A stretch of DNA of 64,000 nt from Ruegeria sp. R13_0 (lineage in GTDB: Bacteria; Pseudomonadota; Alphaproteobacteria; Rhodobacterales; Rhodobacteraceae). The stretch is taken from the NCBI RefSeq assembly GCF_017743995.1, contig NZ_JAGHRB010000005.1, forward strand, positions 124,001-188,000, given 5' to 3'. Below the pieces are notes generated by a model. That model made no database searches, had not been told where the DNA came from, and saw nothing but the letters and a program-made list of their open reading frames with translations. This document shows, piece after piece, positions 8,918 through 17,643 of the stretch; the stretch's first letter is position 1; the number at the start of each line of letters is the position of its first letter. Position numbers and translations under genes: made by a program.

Positions 8918-9626
8918 ATTCCTGCGGCGCGCCTGCCCCGGCTTGCGTCTCAAGCCAGATACGGGCCTGATCAATCAAAGAGACGTAGGAGTCCAGCACG
9001 GGATCGGCTTGCGGCACTGCCTCACTGATCTGTTGCGCATTGCCATAGATCAGATACAGGATCACGCCGATGACCAGCATCACGGCAAACCCGCGCACGA
9101 AGCCACGGGATTGTTTGGCCGGGGGCGTGTCGCCGCCCTCATCGCTCATCATGCCTGAATTGATGGTCTCAACGTCAGGAAGCGCATCCTTTTGGCCCGC
9201 ATCCTCGGCGGTCTCGGTCGCAGTCGGGCGCTTGATCTGAAACTCGGGTTCGACAGAATCCTCCAGCGCCAGATCCGGTTGCGTCTCAAGGCTGCTGCCT
9301 TCCTGAGAGCGCAGCTCCGCCTCACGCGCGGCCTCTTCCTTCAGAATGCTTGCAACGGCCGGGTCAACATTGCCAGATTTGCCGGTGTCAGACGGAGGCT
9401 CATCCTCAACCTTGGCGCTTTTCTCGGGTTCAGGTGTTGGCTCCGTCTTAACGTCCGGCTCGACGGCGTCATCAGGCACCTCAGTGACGGGTGCCGTGTC
9501 TTCCGGGTGCTTGGACTGAAACCACGTCTGGTCACACGCGGAGCACTGCACATCGCGCCCCTCTTCGGGGATCACCTCGTCCGGCACTTCGTACTGAGCG
9601 CCGCAATTCGGACATGTAAGTCTCAT
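8916..9626 (-). CDS. Zinc-ribbon (MJ0042-type) single-pass membrane protein
   Basis: Starts at ATG 9626 with GGGAGG four bases upstream and opens MRLTCPNCGAQYEVPDEVI, with CxxC...CxxC (CPNC and CSAC) binding one zinc in the first 35 residues: the MJ0042/zinc-ribbon motif. The middle (about 40-180) is acidic, Pro/Glu/Asp-rich and probably disordered. A membrane helix lies at about 187-205, followed by a short C-terminal domain. The longer upstream frame has no ribosome site. It is divergent from ftsE across 184 bases that hold no gene. Function unknown. Confidence 0.8.
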   Translation of the reverse strand: MRLTCPNCGAQYEVPDEVIPEEGRDVQCSACDQTWFQSKHPEDTAPVTEVPDDAVEPDVKTEPTPEPEKSAKVEDEPPSDTGKSGNVDPAVASILKEEAAREAELRSQEGSSLETQPDLALEDSVEPEFQIKRPTATETAEDAGQKDALPDVETINSGMMSDEGGDTPPAKQSRGFVRGFAVMLVIGVILYLIYGNAQQISEAVPQADPVLDSYVSLIDQARIWLETQAGAGAPQE

Positions 9627-9810
9627 ACTGCCTCCCCGGCCTGACGTTCGGCCCGATAGTAGTTTTTTCAGGGATGATATTCCGTTAAGACCCAACAGCA
9701 AAGGGCGTTTTCGGTTTCATGGGGCAAGTGTCGCCAATTGGACCCGGTGCAGGCATTGAAACCGCAGGCAAGCTCGGGCAAGAAGATCGGCAAAAGAACT
9801 GGGGACACCT

Positions 9811-10488
9811 GTGATCGAGCTGGAAAATGTCAGCTATACCTATGGCGACGGCGCATTGCTGAGCGATGTCTCGGTTAAATTGCAGCCCGGCTCGTTCCAT
9901 TTCCTGACCGGACCTTCGGGCGCGGGCAAAACCACGTTGCTGAAGCTGTGCTATGGCGCGTTGTTGCCGACCTCGGGCCGGTTGAGCGTGTTTGACGAAG
10001 ATATCGCGCGTCTGGATCGGGATCAGATGGCCCTGCTGCGGCGCCGGGTCGGGGTTGTGCATCAGGATTGCCAATTTTTGGATCACATGACGCTGGCTGA
10101 AAACGTGGCCCTGCCTCTGATGGTGTCAGGGCGGGCCGAGTCGGAAGAGCAGGACAACCTGACCGAGCTTTTGTCCTGGGTTGGGCTGGGGGGCCGGCTT
10201 GACGCCCATCCGCCTGAACTGTCGGGCGGCGAACGTCAGCGTGCGGCTTTGGCCCGAGCCGTGATCCTGTCGCCAGACGTTGTGCTGGCGGATGAGCCAA
10301 CCGGCAACGTCGATTGGGAAATGTCGCAACGGCTGCTGCGTCTGCTGATCGAGTTGAACCGCATGGGCAAGACCGTCCTGATCGCCACCCACGACCTGAG
10401 TTTGATCCGGGCGGCCAAAAGCCAGGTTCAGGCCCGCGTGCTGCGCATCTCGCAGCGCAAACTGCATCTGGCCGGAGCGGACCTATGA
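9811..10488 (+). CDS. ftsE: Cell division ATP-binding protein FtsE
   Basis: ABC ATPase (225 aa) that with FtsX forms the divisome complex controlling peptidoglycan hydrolases at the septum. Walker A GPSGAGKTT is at 34-42, the signature LSGGERQR at 137-144, and Walker B VLADEPTGN around 157. The start is GTG with GGGGA nine bases upstream. The stop overlaps the ftsX start (ATGA), which confirms the pair. Confidence 0.95.
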   Translation: MIELENVSYTYGDGALLSDVSVKLQPGSFHFLTGPSGAGKTTLLKLCYGALLPTSGRLSVFDEDIARLDRDQMALLRRRVGVVHQDCQFLDHMTLAENVALPLMVSGRAESEEQDNLTELLSWVGLGGRLDAHPPELSGGERQRAALARAVILSPDVVLADEPTGNVDWEMSQRLLRLLIELNRMGKTVLIATHDLSLIRAAKSQVQARVLRISQRKLHLAGADL

Positions 10489-11384
10489 GCAATGGCGACC
10501 TCCGCAACCTGCTGCGCCGGGATACGCGCGCAGATCGCGTTGTCCCTCCGACCGGGTACACGGCGCATCTGACCCTATTTGTCTCGGGCGCAATGGCGTT
10601 TCTGGCGGTGTTTGCACTGGCGCTTTCGCTCGCTTCGGGTCGGATCGCAGATCGCTGGGCCTCGGAATTGGCGGGGGCTGCCACCTTGCGTATCAACGCC
10701 CCGGCCGAGCAGATGGCGGCGCAGACGGAAACCGCGTTGACCGTTCTTGGCCAGACACCCGGCGTTGCCTCGGCCCGCGCGCTGACGGCCGAGGAACAGG
10801 CCGCGCTGTTGTCGCCATGGTTCGGGCCTGATTTGCCGATTGAGACGCTACCGATCCCGCAACTGATTGAAATCGTTGAAGGTGAGCCGGGTCTGGACAC
10901 GGCGGGTCTCCGTCTGCGATTGGGCGCCGAAGTGCCCGGAGCGGTTCTGGATGACCACACCCGCTGGCGCGAGCCCCTAGTGGATGCGGCGATGTCCCTG
11001 CGGCGGCTGGGCTGGGTCTCGATCCTGCTGATCGGAGGTGCAACTGCGGCCATGATCACGCTGGCGGCCAACGCCTCGCTCGCTGCGAATGCCAGCATCA
11101 TCGCAGTGCTGCGGCAGGTGGGCGCGCGGGATCGGTTCATCGCAGGCGCATTTGTCCGTCGCTTTACCTACCGCGCCTTCTTTGGCGCATTTGTCGGAAC
11201 GATGTTGGGGATGACGGGCGTTCTGCTCTTGCCCGACCCCTCGGACGAGGGCGGATTTCTGACCGGAGTAGGGTTTCAGGGGCTTGGCTGGGTGTTGCCC
11301 TTGCTGATCCCCGTTCTGGGCGCTGTGGTTGCCTTCTTCGCCACCTGGACCGCCGCCCGCCGCAAGTTGAAGGAGCTTTCCTGA
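10485..11384 (+). CDS. ftsX: Cell division protein FtsX
   Basis: Membrane partner of FtsE, 299 aa from the ATG overlapping the ftsE stop. The topology is that of FtsX: a cytoplasmic N-terminus, first helix at about 27-50, an extracytoplasmic domain at about 60-165, then three helices (about 180-205, 225-250, 268-290). It links ATP hydrolysis by FtsE to amidase activation in the periplasm. Its stop overlaps the start of the acyltransferase gene (TGATG), so ftsE-ftsX-plsC is one transcription unit. Confidence 0.92.
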   Translation: MSNGDLRNLLRRDTRADRVVPPTGYTAHLTLFVSGAMAFLAVFALALSLASGRIADRWASELAGAATLRINAPAEQMAAQTETALTVLGQTPGVASARALTAEEQAALLSPWFGPDLPIETLPIPQLIEIVEGEPGLDTAGLRLRLGAEVPGAVLDDHTRWREPLVDAAMSLRRLGWVSILLIGGATAAMITLAANASLAANASIIAVLRQVGARDRFIAGAFVRRFTYRAFFGAFVGTMLGMTGVLLLPDPSDEGGFLTGVGFQGLGWVLPLLIPVLGAVVAFFATWTAARRKLKELS

Positions 11385-12124
11385 TGTCACAGGGCTTTCA
11401 ATGGATACGTTCCCTGATCTTCATGATTGTGATCTACGCTTGGATGCTGATCCTTGGAGTCGTCTATCTGCCATACGCGATCTTCACGAAGCGCGGCGCT
11501 TTGCGCGCATGCAAAACCTACGCGCGCAGCACGATGTGGCTGGCGCGATGGATGGTCGGCATAAGGTGCGAGGTGCGTGGTACGGTGCCCACCGGCGAGG
11601 TTGTCATCGGGGCCAAGCACCAGTCTTTCCTTGATATCATCATGATCTTCGACGCCATTCCGCATGGTAAGTTCATCATGAAACGAGAGCTTCTCTGGAC
11701 CCCGGTCATCGGAATGTATGCGCGTCGTTTGGGCTGCATCCCGGTCAATCGCGGTAAGAAGGGTGCGGCAGTGGCCAAAATGGTCAAAGACGTCGCCAAA
11801 GAGTTCGCCGAACCCGGCCAACTGGTGATTTACCCTCAGGGCACCCGCGTCGCCCCCGGTGTGTCCAAGCCCTATAAGGTCGGTACGGCGATCCTCTACA
11901 ACGGGCTGGGCTTTCCGTGTGTGCCGGTTGCGACCAATGCCGGTGTATTCTGGCCGCGCACTGGTATCTTGCGCAAACCGGGGTTGGCGATTGTCGATTT
12001 CCTCGACCCGATTGAACCGGGCGTCGAACGGGACGCGTTTCTGAGCCGTTTGGAAGATGTGATCGAGACACGCTCAGACGCTTTGATGAAAGAAGTGGGG
12101 TTTGATCCGGATGGAGGTCATTGA
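11384..12124 (+). CDS. plsC: 1-acyl-sn-glycerol-3-phosphate acyltransferase
   Basis: Membrane acyltransferase (246 aa) making phosphatidic acid from lysophosphatidic acid. It shows an N-terminal helix (about 8-30), the catalytic HX4D motif HQSFLD at 79-84, the substrate-binding block GCIPVNRG near 117-124, and the EGTR-type motif as YPQGTR at 150-155. Gln replaces the usual Glu or Ser before GTR, as also seen in roseobacter relatives. The genome probably has more than one plsC-like gene, so the physiological substrate is not certain. Confidence 0.88.
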   Translation: MSQGFQWIRSLIFMIVIYAWMLILGVVYLPYAIFTKRGALRACKTYARSTMWLARWMVGIRCEVRGTVPTGEVVIGAKHQSFLDIIMIFDAIPHGKFIMKRELLWTPVIGMYARRLGCIPVNRGKKGAAVAKMVKDVAKEFAEPGQLVIYPQGTRVAPGVSKPYKVGTAILYNGLGFPCVPVATNAGVFWPRTGILRKPGLAIVDFLDPIEPGVERDAFLSRLEDVIETRSDALMKEVGFDPDGGH

Positions 12125-12716
12125 AGACATCCCGAGCCTGGAGGCGCTCTATGGCACGCCCGCTGCTCCGTCGTTGCGCAAGGTCGCGCACAGCCTGACG
12201 CCGCTTTACCGCCAATGGATCATGGCATCGCGCCTATGTGTCCTCAGCACTGTTGGCCCCGAAGGCGTCGATGGCAGCCCGCGCGGGGACGATGGGCCCG
12301 TCGTTTTGGAGCTTGATCCCAACACGCTGGCAATGCCGGATTGGCGAGGGAACAACCGTCTGGATTCCTTGCGCAATATCGTTCGCGACCCGAGGGTTTC
12401 GCTGATGTTTATCGTGCCCGGTTCCAACACTGTGGTCCGCCTGAACGGGACGGCACGCGTATCTGCGGATCAAGGGTTGAGGGCCCGGTTCGAAAAACAA
12501 GGCAAGCAACCGGCCACCGTGATCGTTATTTCGATTGCCGAGATCTACACCCAATGCGCCCGCGCCTTGATGCGGGCTGGGACGTGGACCGGCGGAGATC
12601 AAAGCGATGGATTGCCCACGGTTGGCGAGATCCTTGCAGAAGCCTCATCCGGTGAGGAAGGCGGCGCGCAATACGACTCCAAATGGGGCGCGCGCGCCGC
12701 AAAGACGATGTGGTGA
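12111..12716 (+). CDS. PPOX-class FMN-dependent flavoprotein
   Basis: Split-barrel flavin-binding protein of the pyridoxamine-5'-phosphate oxidase-like superfamily (201 aa). The motif STVGPEGVDGSPRGDDG near 45-60 and the FIVPGSNTVVRLNGTA strand near 105-120 match the MSMEG_1061/DR2398-type subgroup. The true substrate of this subgroup is unknown, and it is not PdxH. ATG 12111 is preferred over the TTG nine bases upstream; either start overlaps the end of plsC, so it belongs to the ftsEX-plsC operon. Confidence 0.8.
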   Translation: MEVIEDIPSLEALYGTPAAPSLRKVAHSLTPLYRQWIMASRLCVLSTVGPEGVDGSPRGDDGPVVLELDPNTLAMPDWRGNNRLDSLRNIVRDPRVSLMFIVPGSNTVVRLNGTARVSADQGLRARFEKQGKQPATVIVISIAEIYTQCARALMRAGTWTGGDQSDGLPTVGEILAEASSGEEGGAQYDSKWGARAAKTMW

Positions 12717-12801
12717 TCCGTCCACATTTCGCCATGAAGTTGCCATATGTGTAGACAATTGAAGAGCCAAATCTAGGACGCCGAAGAAATTGGAGGCCTT
12801 G

Positions 12802-13851
12802 ATGCAGCAGTTACATACCTTTCTGGGTTCGTTCTTTGAGCATGTCTGCAACGTGCTTATGTCTCCACTTGTTCCCGGAAACCGCATCTATGTCCTCTAT
12901 CTGGCAAGTTCGGCTCTGATCGCGTTTGGGATCTACATCGTAAGACGCAGGAAAGCGCTGGACGTGTTCGGTGCAAAAAACTTTCTGGGTTTTTTGTTTC
13001 CCAAGAAGGTCTGGAAGCACCCCTCGGCTTGGCTGGATGTCAGATACTTCTTTTTTCACATGTTCATCGGTCATTTCCTGATTCTTGCCGTGTGGGCTGG
13101 GGCTGCGACCTTGGGATTAAAGCTGGCTAGCGGAGCATTTTCTGGGCACGAGGTCACGATTGCGCAGCCGCTGGAAGGTGTGCAGGGTGCTGCCGTGACT
13201 GTTGCCTTCATGTTAGTGTTGTTCTTGGTTTCGGATTTTATCGCATTCTACATCCACTACTTGCAGCACAAAGTCCCTCTGCTGTGGCAGTTTCACAAAG
13301 TGCATCACAGCGCCGAAGTCATGCATCCGATTTCCAACTTTCGCGAACATCCTGTCGACAATCTGGTCTACAAAGCTTTTATCGGGTTCGGATCAGGGGT
13401 CGTAGCCGGGCTCGCGTTTCGGGTTTTGGGGTATCATCCAAGCCTGCCGGTATTGCTGGGCGTACCGGTACTAATGTTCATGTTCAATTTCTTTGGGTAC
13501 AACCTGCGTCATTCTCACATCTGGTTGCGCTGGCCTGGTGTTTGGTCGAAGATTTTTCCTTCGCCCGCGCATCACCACGTTCATCACAGCTGCCACCCTG
13601 ATCATTTGGACAAAAACTTTGCGTTCATATTCCCGGCCTGGGATGTATTGTTTGGCACTTACGTGATGCCGGAAGACGACAGAGATGTGAAATTCGGTGT
13701 GACGGACAAGGACAACGGGCATGAGCTGGACAGCTGCATGAAGCTATACTTTGTTCCGTTCAGAGATGCGTGGCGTCTGTTTCGTCCTGCACGCCATCCC
13801 ACCAGACAGCCAAGCCAGCCTCAAACCATAAGTAGCGAGCCAGCAGAATAG
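12802..13851 (+). CDS. Sterol desaturase family membrane hydroxylase (AT-rich)
   Basis: Second fatty-acid-hydroxylase-superfamily protein of the window, 349 aa from ATG 12802. This start has GGAGG six bases upstream; a TTG four codons earlier would overlap that site. Di-iron histidines: HYLQH at 152-156, HKVHH at 165-169 and HHHVHH in the last third, with helices at about 30-46, 85-115, 133-152 and 200-240. It is only distantly similar to the enzyme at 602-1573. Sampled 60-base stretches are 43-45% GC, well below the roughly 60% of flanking genes, which suggests acquisition by transfer. The substrate is unknown. Confidence 0.82.
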   Translation: MQQLHTFLGSFFEHVCNVLMSPLVPGNRIYVLYLASSALIAFGIYIVRRRKALDVFGAKNFLGFLFPKKVWKHPSAWLDVRYFFFHMFIGHFLILAVWAGAATLGLKLASGAFSGHEVTIAQPLEGVQGAAVTVAFMLVLFLVSDFIAFYIHYLQHKVPLLWQFHKVHHSAEVMHPISNFREHPVDNLVYKAFIGFGSGVVAGLAFRVLGYHPSLPVLLGVPVLMFMFNFFGYNLRHSHIWLRWPGVWSKIFPSPAHHHVHHSCHPDHLDKNFAFIFPAWDVLFGTYVMPEDDRDVKFGVTDKDNGHELDSCMKLYFVPFRDAWRLFRPARHPTRQPSQPQTISSEPAE

Positions 13852-13860
13852 ATGCGAACG

Positions 13861-13892
13861 GGGCAACCCGGCAGGGTCCCGGTTGCCCTTTC
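13861..13892. terminator. Bidirectional terminator between convergent genes
   Basis: Perfect hairpin arms GGGCAACC and GGTTGCCC around a 12-base loop, followed by TTTCT on the plus strand. It lies between the end of the plus-strand sterol desaturase and the end of minus-strand lpdA. Confidence 0.65.
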
Positions 13893-13898
13893 TGCAAC

Positions 13899-15287
13899 TC
13901 AGCTGTGAATTGGGCCGTCACCACAGGCCAGAGCGGCCTCACGTACGGCTTCCGAATAGGTCGGGTGGGCGTGGCAGGTCAGGGCGAGATCTTCGGCTGA
14001 GGCGCCGAACTCCATCGCGACGCAGACCTCGTGGATCAGATCGCCTGCAGCGGGGCCAATGATATGCGCGCCCAGAATCCGGTCGGTTTCCTTGTCGGCC
14101 AGGATCTTGACGAATCCGTCTGAGGCAAAGTTGGCCTTGGCCCGGCCGTTGCCCATGAACATGAACTTGCCGACTTTGTAGGCGCGGCCCTGTTCTTTCA
14201 GCGTCGCCTCGGTTTCACCCACATTGGCAACCTCGGGCCAGGTGTAGATCACGCCGGGGATGACGCCGTAGTTCACATGGCCGTGCTTGCCTGCGACCTG
14301 CTCGGCGGCGGCCATGCCTTCGTCTTCGGCTTTGTGCGCCAGCATCGGGCCTTCGGTGACGTCGCCGATCGCGTAGATGCCCGGTACGTTGGTCTGCCAG
14401 TCCGCGCCGACCTTGATCTGACCGCGCGGCGTCATCTCGACACCCAGCGCATCCAGCCCCAACCCGTCCGAGTAGGGCTTGCGCCCAGTGGCGACCAGAA
14501 CGGTATCGGCTTCGATCACATGCTCGCTGTCATCCTTGAGCAGCTTGTAGGTGACTTTTGCTTTGGTTTTCGATGCTTCGGTCTTTTGCACCGCTGCGCC
14601 CATCACAAAGTTCAGGCCCTGTTTCTTGAGGATCCGCTGGAAGGTCTTCTGCACCTCGGGGTCCATGCCCGGAGTTATTTCCTTGAGGAATTCGATCACC
14701 GTCACTTCAGCACCCAGACGGCTGTAGACCGAGCCCAGTTCCAGACCGATCACACCGGCACCGATCACGACCATCTTTTTCGGAATCTTGCCCAGAGACA
14801 GCGCCCCGGTTGAGGTCACGACGACTTTCTCGTCAACCTCAACGCCCGGCAGGGCCGACGGCTCGGAGCCTGATGCGATGATGATGTTTTTGGTGTCATG
14901 AACCTCCTCACCAACCTTGACCTTGCCGGCAGCCGGAATCGACCCCCAGCCTTTCAGCCAGTCGATCTTGTTTTTCTTGAACAGGAACTCGATGCCCTTG
15001 GTGTTGCCCTCGATCACCTCGTCCTTGTAGGCCTGCATCTGTTTCCAGTCGACGGACGGAGATTTGCCCTTCAGGCCCATCTTGGCGAAGTTGTGCTCGG
15101 CCTCGTGCAGCTGATGAGAGGCATGCAACAGCGCCTTGGACGGGATGCAGCCAACGTTCAGGCAAGTACCGCCCAGCGTCTCACGCCCTTCGACAACGGC
15201 GGTTTTCAGACCCAGCTGGGCGCAGCGGATGGCACAGACATAGCCGCCGGGACCGGCTCCGATTACGATGACGTCATAGCTGGACAT
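13899..15287 (-). CDS. lpdA: Dihydrolipoyl dehydrogenase (E3)
   Basis: FAD-dependent E3 (462 aa) that reoxidises the lipoyl groups of the 2-oxoglutarate dehydrogenase complex with NAD+. FAD motif GAGPGG at 10-15, redox disulfide [13 protein letters not shown] with C42 and C47, NAD-binding [10 protein letters not shown] near 177, and catalytic H441/E446 in HPTYSE. The ATG at 15287 has AGGAG eight bases upstream; a GTG three codons earlier would sit inside that site. It is the last gene of the suc operon. Confidence 0.96.
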   Translation of the reverse strand: MSSYDVIVIGAGPGGYVCAIRCAQLGLKTAVVEGRETLGGTCLNVGCIPSKALLHASHQLHEAEHNFAKMGLKGKSPSVDWKQMQAYKDEVIEGNTKGIEFLFKKNKIDWLKGWGSIPAAGKVKVGEEVHDTKNIIIASGSEPSALPGVEVDEKVVVTSTGALSLGKIPKKMVVIGAGVIGLELGSVYSRLGAEVTVIEFLKEITPGMDPEVQKTFQRILKKQGLNFVMGAAVQKTEASKTKAKVTYKLLKDDSEHVIEADTVLVATGRKPYSDGLGLDALGVEMTPRGQIKVGADWQTNVPGIYAIGDVTEGPMLAHKAEDEGMAAAEQVAGKHGHVNYGVIPGVIYTWPEVANVGETEATLKEQGRAYKVGKFMFMGNGRAKANFASDGFVKILADKETDRILGAHIIGPAAGDLIHEVCVAMEFGASAEDLALTCHAHPTYSEAVREAALACGDGPIHS

Positions 15288-15338
15288 TGAGGGCACTCCT
15301 TGGTGTGTCTTGGCCGCATCCTGGCGCGGCGTACTAAG

Positions 15339-15731
15339 CTATAGGGCTAGCAGGTAAAGGTAGGCGGTCGCAAGAAACCCAGCCAACCAGACGGTGGTCC
15401 GCAGGAAGGGAACAGGGATTGCGAAGGCGTAGACCGGAACGAAAACCACACGCGCGATCAGAAAAATCTGCGCGGCCAGCAGCGATCCGGAGGTGAAGGC
15501 GTCCTTGGCGGACAGGATCAGAACGGCAGGGGCAAACAGGGCCATGGCGACAACCGAATTGGTCAGAGCCCGCTCCACCCGGCCCGCAACACCGGTCAGG
15601 GCGGGCATGTCATCTCGTGCGCCACCCAATGTCATCAAACCGACCTGCGACATGGCTGTCAGTACATTCAGCAGAACCACGACGATGATCAGAAGGCCGT
15701 ACAGGGCAAGAATGGAAAGTTCGGAAGACAT
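15339..15731 (-). CDS. MAPEG family membrane protein
   Basis: Four-helix integral membrane protein (130 aa) of the MAPEG superfamily (membrane-associated proteins in eicosanoid and glutathione metabolism). The ALTGVAGRVERALTNSVVAMALFAP segment (written here in parts: ALTGVAGRVERA, then NSVVAMALF) is the family core, and the C-terminal pair of helices is typical. Bacterial members often have glutathione transferase or peroxidase activity, but many are uncharacterised. It sits between the 89-aa gene and lpdA inside the suc operon; a link to the 2-oxoglutarate dehydrogenase is not evident. Confidence 0.75.
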   Translation of the reverse strand: MSSELSILALYGLLIIVVVLLNVLTAMSQVGLMTLGGARDDMPALTGVAGRVERALTNSVVAMALFAPAVLILSAKDAFTSGSLLAAQIFLIARVVFVPVYAFAIPVPFLRTTVWLAGFLATAYLYLLAL

Positions 15732-15859
15732 GACGGGTATCCTTTTTCAATCAGAGTCCGTTTGTCGGTTAGCATTCTCTGACATCAATAGCAGGCGCGC
15801 TTCACGAGTATTTGCGGGGCTGTGTGCGAGATGGTCCCGCACACAGCAGCGTTTCATGG

Positions 15860-16129
15860 TCAGACCGGATCCAGAAGTTTGACCTGAATATGGGCAACCC
15901 CACCGCGTTCGTGATGCATGGCCAGCTCTTCCGAGTCGAAGAAAGCGCGGGCTTTTTGTATGTCATCCACTTCGAACATGGCGACGGCGTGATCCTTTTG
16001 ATCGGGGTCACGCCAGACATGCAGGTCGTGGATACCGGCGGCCTGGCGCATCGCGATGTCTTCGCGAAACACCTTCAGCCAGGCATCAAAATCGGCCACA
16101 TCGGCCTGCCACAGAACATGCGTTGCCAT
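15860..16129 (-). CDS. Small ferredoxin-fold-like protein in suc operon (89 aa)
   Basis: Not recognised by name. The pattern (MATHVLWQADVADFDAWL..., then HVWRDPDQKDHAVAMFEV, then AFFDSEELA) fits a single dimeric alpha/beta-barrel domain like the antibiotic-monooxygenase-type folds. It starts two bases after the sucB stop and is clearly co-transcribed. No catalytic residues can be named. Confidence 0.65.
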   Translation of the reverse strand: MATHVLWQADVADFDAWLKVFREDIAMRQAAGIHDLHVWRDPDQKDHAVAMFEVDDIQKARAFFDSEELAMHHERGGVAHIQVKLLDPV

Positions 16130-16131
16130 GA

Positions 16132-17640
16132 TTACAGATCCATCAGCAGGCGGCGTGGGTCTTCCAGCGCCTCTTTCACGCGGACAAGGAAGGTCACCGC
16201 GCCTTTACCGTCAACGATCCGGTGGTCATAAGACAGCGCCAGATACATCATCGGACGGATCACAACCTGACCGTTGATCGCCATCGGGCGGTCCTGGATC
16301 TTGTGCATGCCCAGAATACCCGATTGCGGGGGGTTCAGGATCGGCGAAGACATCAGCGAGCCATAGACACCACCGTTCGAGATCGTGAAGGTGCCGCCTT
16401 GCATCTCGGCCATGCTCAGTTTGCCGTCACGGGCGCGTTTGCCTTTCTCGGCGATGGCCTTCTCGATCGCCGCAAAAGACATCGAGTCCGCATCACGGAT
16501 GACCGGCACCACCAGGCCCGTGGGTGTACCAGCGGCGACACCCATATGGACGAAGTTCTTGTAGACGATGTCGGTGCCGTCGATCTCGGCATTCACCTCG
16601 GGCACTTCTTTCAGCGCGTGACAGCAGGCCTTGGTGAAGAAGGACATAAAGCCCAGACGCACGCCGTGCTTCTTCTCGAACTGGTCTTTGTACTGGCTGC
16701 GCAGGGCCATCACCTCGGTCATGTCCACCTCGTTGTAGGTGGTCAGCATGGCGGCAGTGTTCTGGCTGTCTTTCAGACGCTTGGCGATGGTCTGGCGCAG
16801 GCGTGTCATCTTGACCCGTTCCTCGCGCGCGGCGTCATCGGCGGCCACGGGCGCGCGCGGCGCAGGGGCCGGAGCCGGAGCGGCAGCAGGCGCGGGTGCA
16901 GCAGCCGTTGCCACGGCGCGGGCCACGTCTTCTTTCATGATGCGGCCATCACGTCCGGTGCCAGAGACCTGAGCGGCGGACAGACCGGCCTCGGCCATGG
17001 CTTTCTCTGCCGACGGAGCGTTGGCGACATCCTTGCCCGTTGCTGCTGCAGCCGGAGTTGCCGTGGCGGCAGGGGCGGGTGCAGGGGCTGCCGCCGCGCC
17101 GGAGCCCGAGATCACAGCCAGTTTGGCCGAGGCATCCACGGTTGTGCCTTCAGGCGCAACGATTTCCGCGAGAACGCCAGCAGCAGGGGCGGGAACCTCG
17201 ACTGAGACCTTGTCGGTCTCCAGCTCACACAGCATTTCATCCTGCGCGACCGCGTCACCAACCTGTTTGAACCAGGTCGAGACGGTGGCTTCGGTGACAG
17301 ACTCACCCAGCGTGGGCACCATCACATCAACACTACCACCCGACGCTGCCGGAGCGGCCGCAGGGGCGGGCGCTGCTGCGGCCGGAGCAGGGGCTGCGCC
17401 TTCGCCTGCGGCGATGGTCGCCAGCAGGGCGTCGACGCCAACGGTTTCACCTTCGGCGGCGACGATCTCGCCCATGACGCCAGCGGCGGGCGCGGGGACT
17501 TCGACCGTCACCTTGTCGGTTTCAAGCTCACAGAGCATCTCATCCACGGCCACGGCATCACCGGGTTTCTTGAACCAGGTTGCAACCGTGGCTTCGGTAA
17601 CAGACTCGCCTAGCGTGGGAACACGAACTTCAATGGTCAT
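16132..17640 (-). CDS. sucB: Dihydrolipoyllysine-residue succinyltransferase (E2 of 2-OGDH)
   Basis: Core subunit of the 2-oxoglutarate dehydrogenase complex (502 aa). It has two lipoyl domains in tandem, each with an ETDKV lipoylation site (K43 and K144), joined by long Ala/Pro linkers at about 81-100 and 180-200. A peripheral E3/E1-binding domain follows (about 208-245, with [14 protein letters not shown]), then the catalytic domain ending with [10 protein letters not shown] near 475. E. coli SucB has only one lipoyl domain; two are less usual. The gene starts three bases after sucA ends. Confidence 0.96.
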   Translation of the reverse strand: MTIEVRVPTLGESVTEATVATWFKKPGDAVAVDEMLCELETDKVTVEVPAPAAGVMGEIVAAEGETVGVDALLATIAAGEGAAPAPAAAAPAPAAAPAASGGSVDVMVPTLGESVTEATVSTWFKQVGDAVAQDEMLCELETDKVSVEVPAPAAGVLAEIVAPEGTTVDASAKLAVISGSGAAAAPAPAPAATATPAAAATGKDVANAPSAEKAMAEAGLSAAQVSGTGRDGRIMKEDVARAVATAAAPAPAAAPAPAPAPRAPVAADDAAREERVKMTRLRQTIAKRLKDSQNTAAMLTTYNEVDMTEVMALRSQYKDQFEKKHGVRLGFMSFFTKACCHALKEVPEVNAEIDGTDIVYKNFVHMGVAAGTPTGLVVPVIRDADSMSFAAIEKAIAEKGKRARDGKLSMAEMQGGTFTISNGGVYGSLMSSPILNPPQSGILGMHKIQDRPMAINGQVVIRPMMYLALSYDHRIVDGKGAVTFLVRVKEALEDPRRLLMDL

Positions 17641-17643
17641 CGT

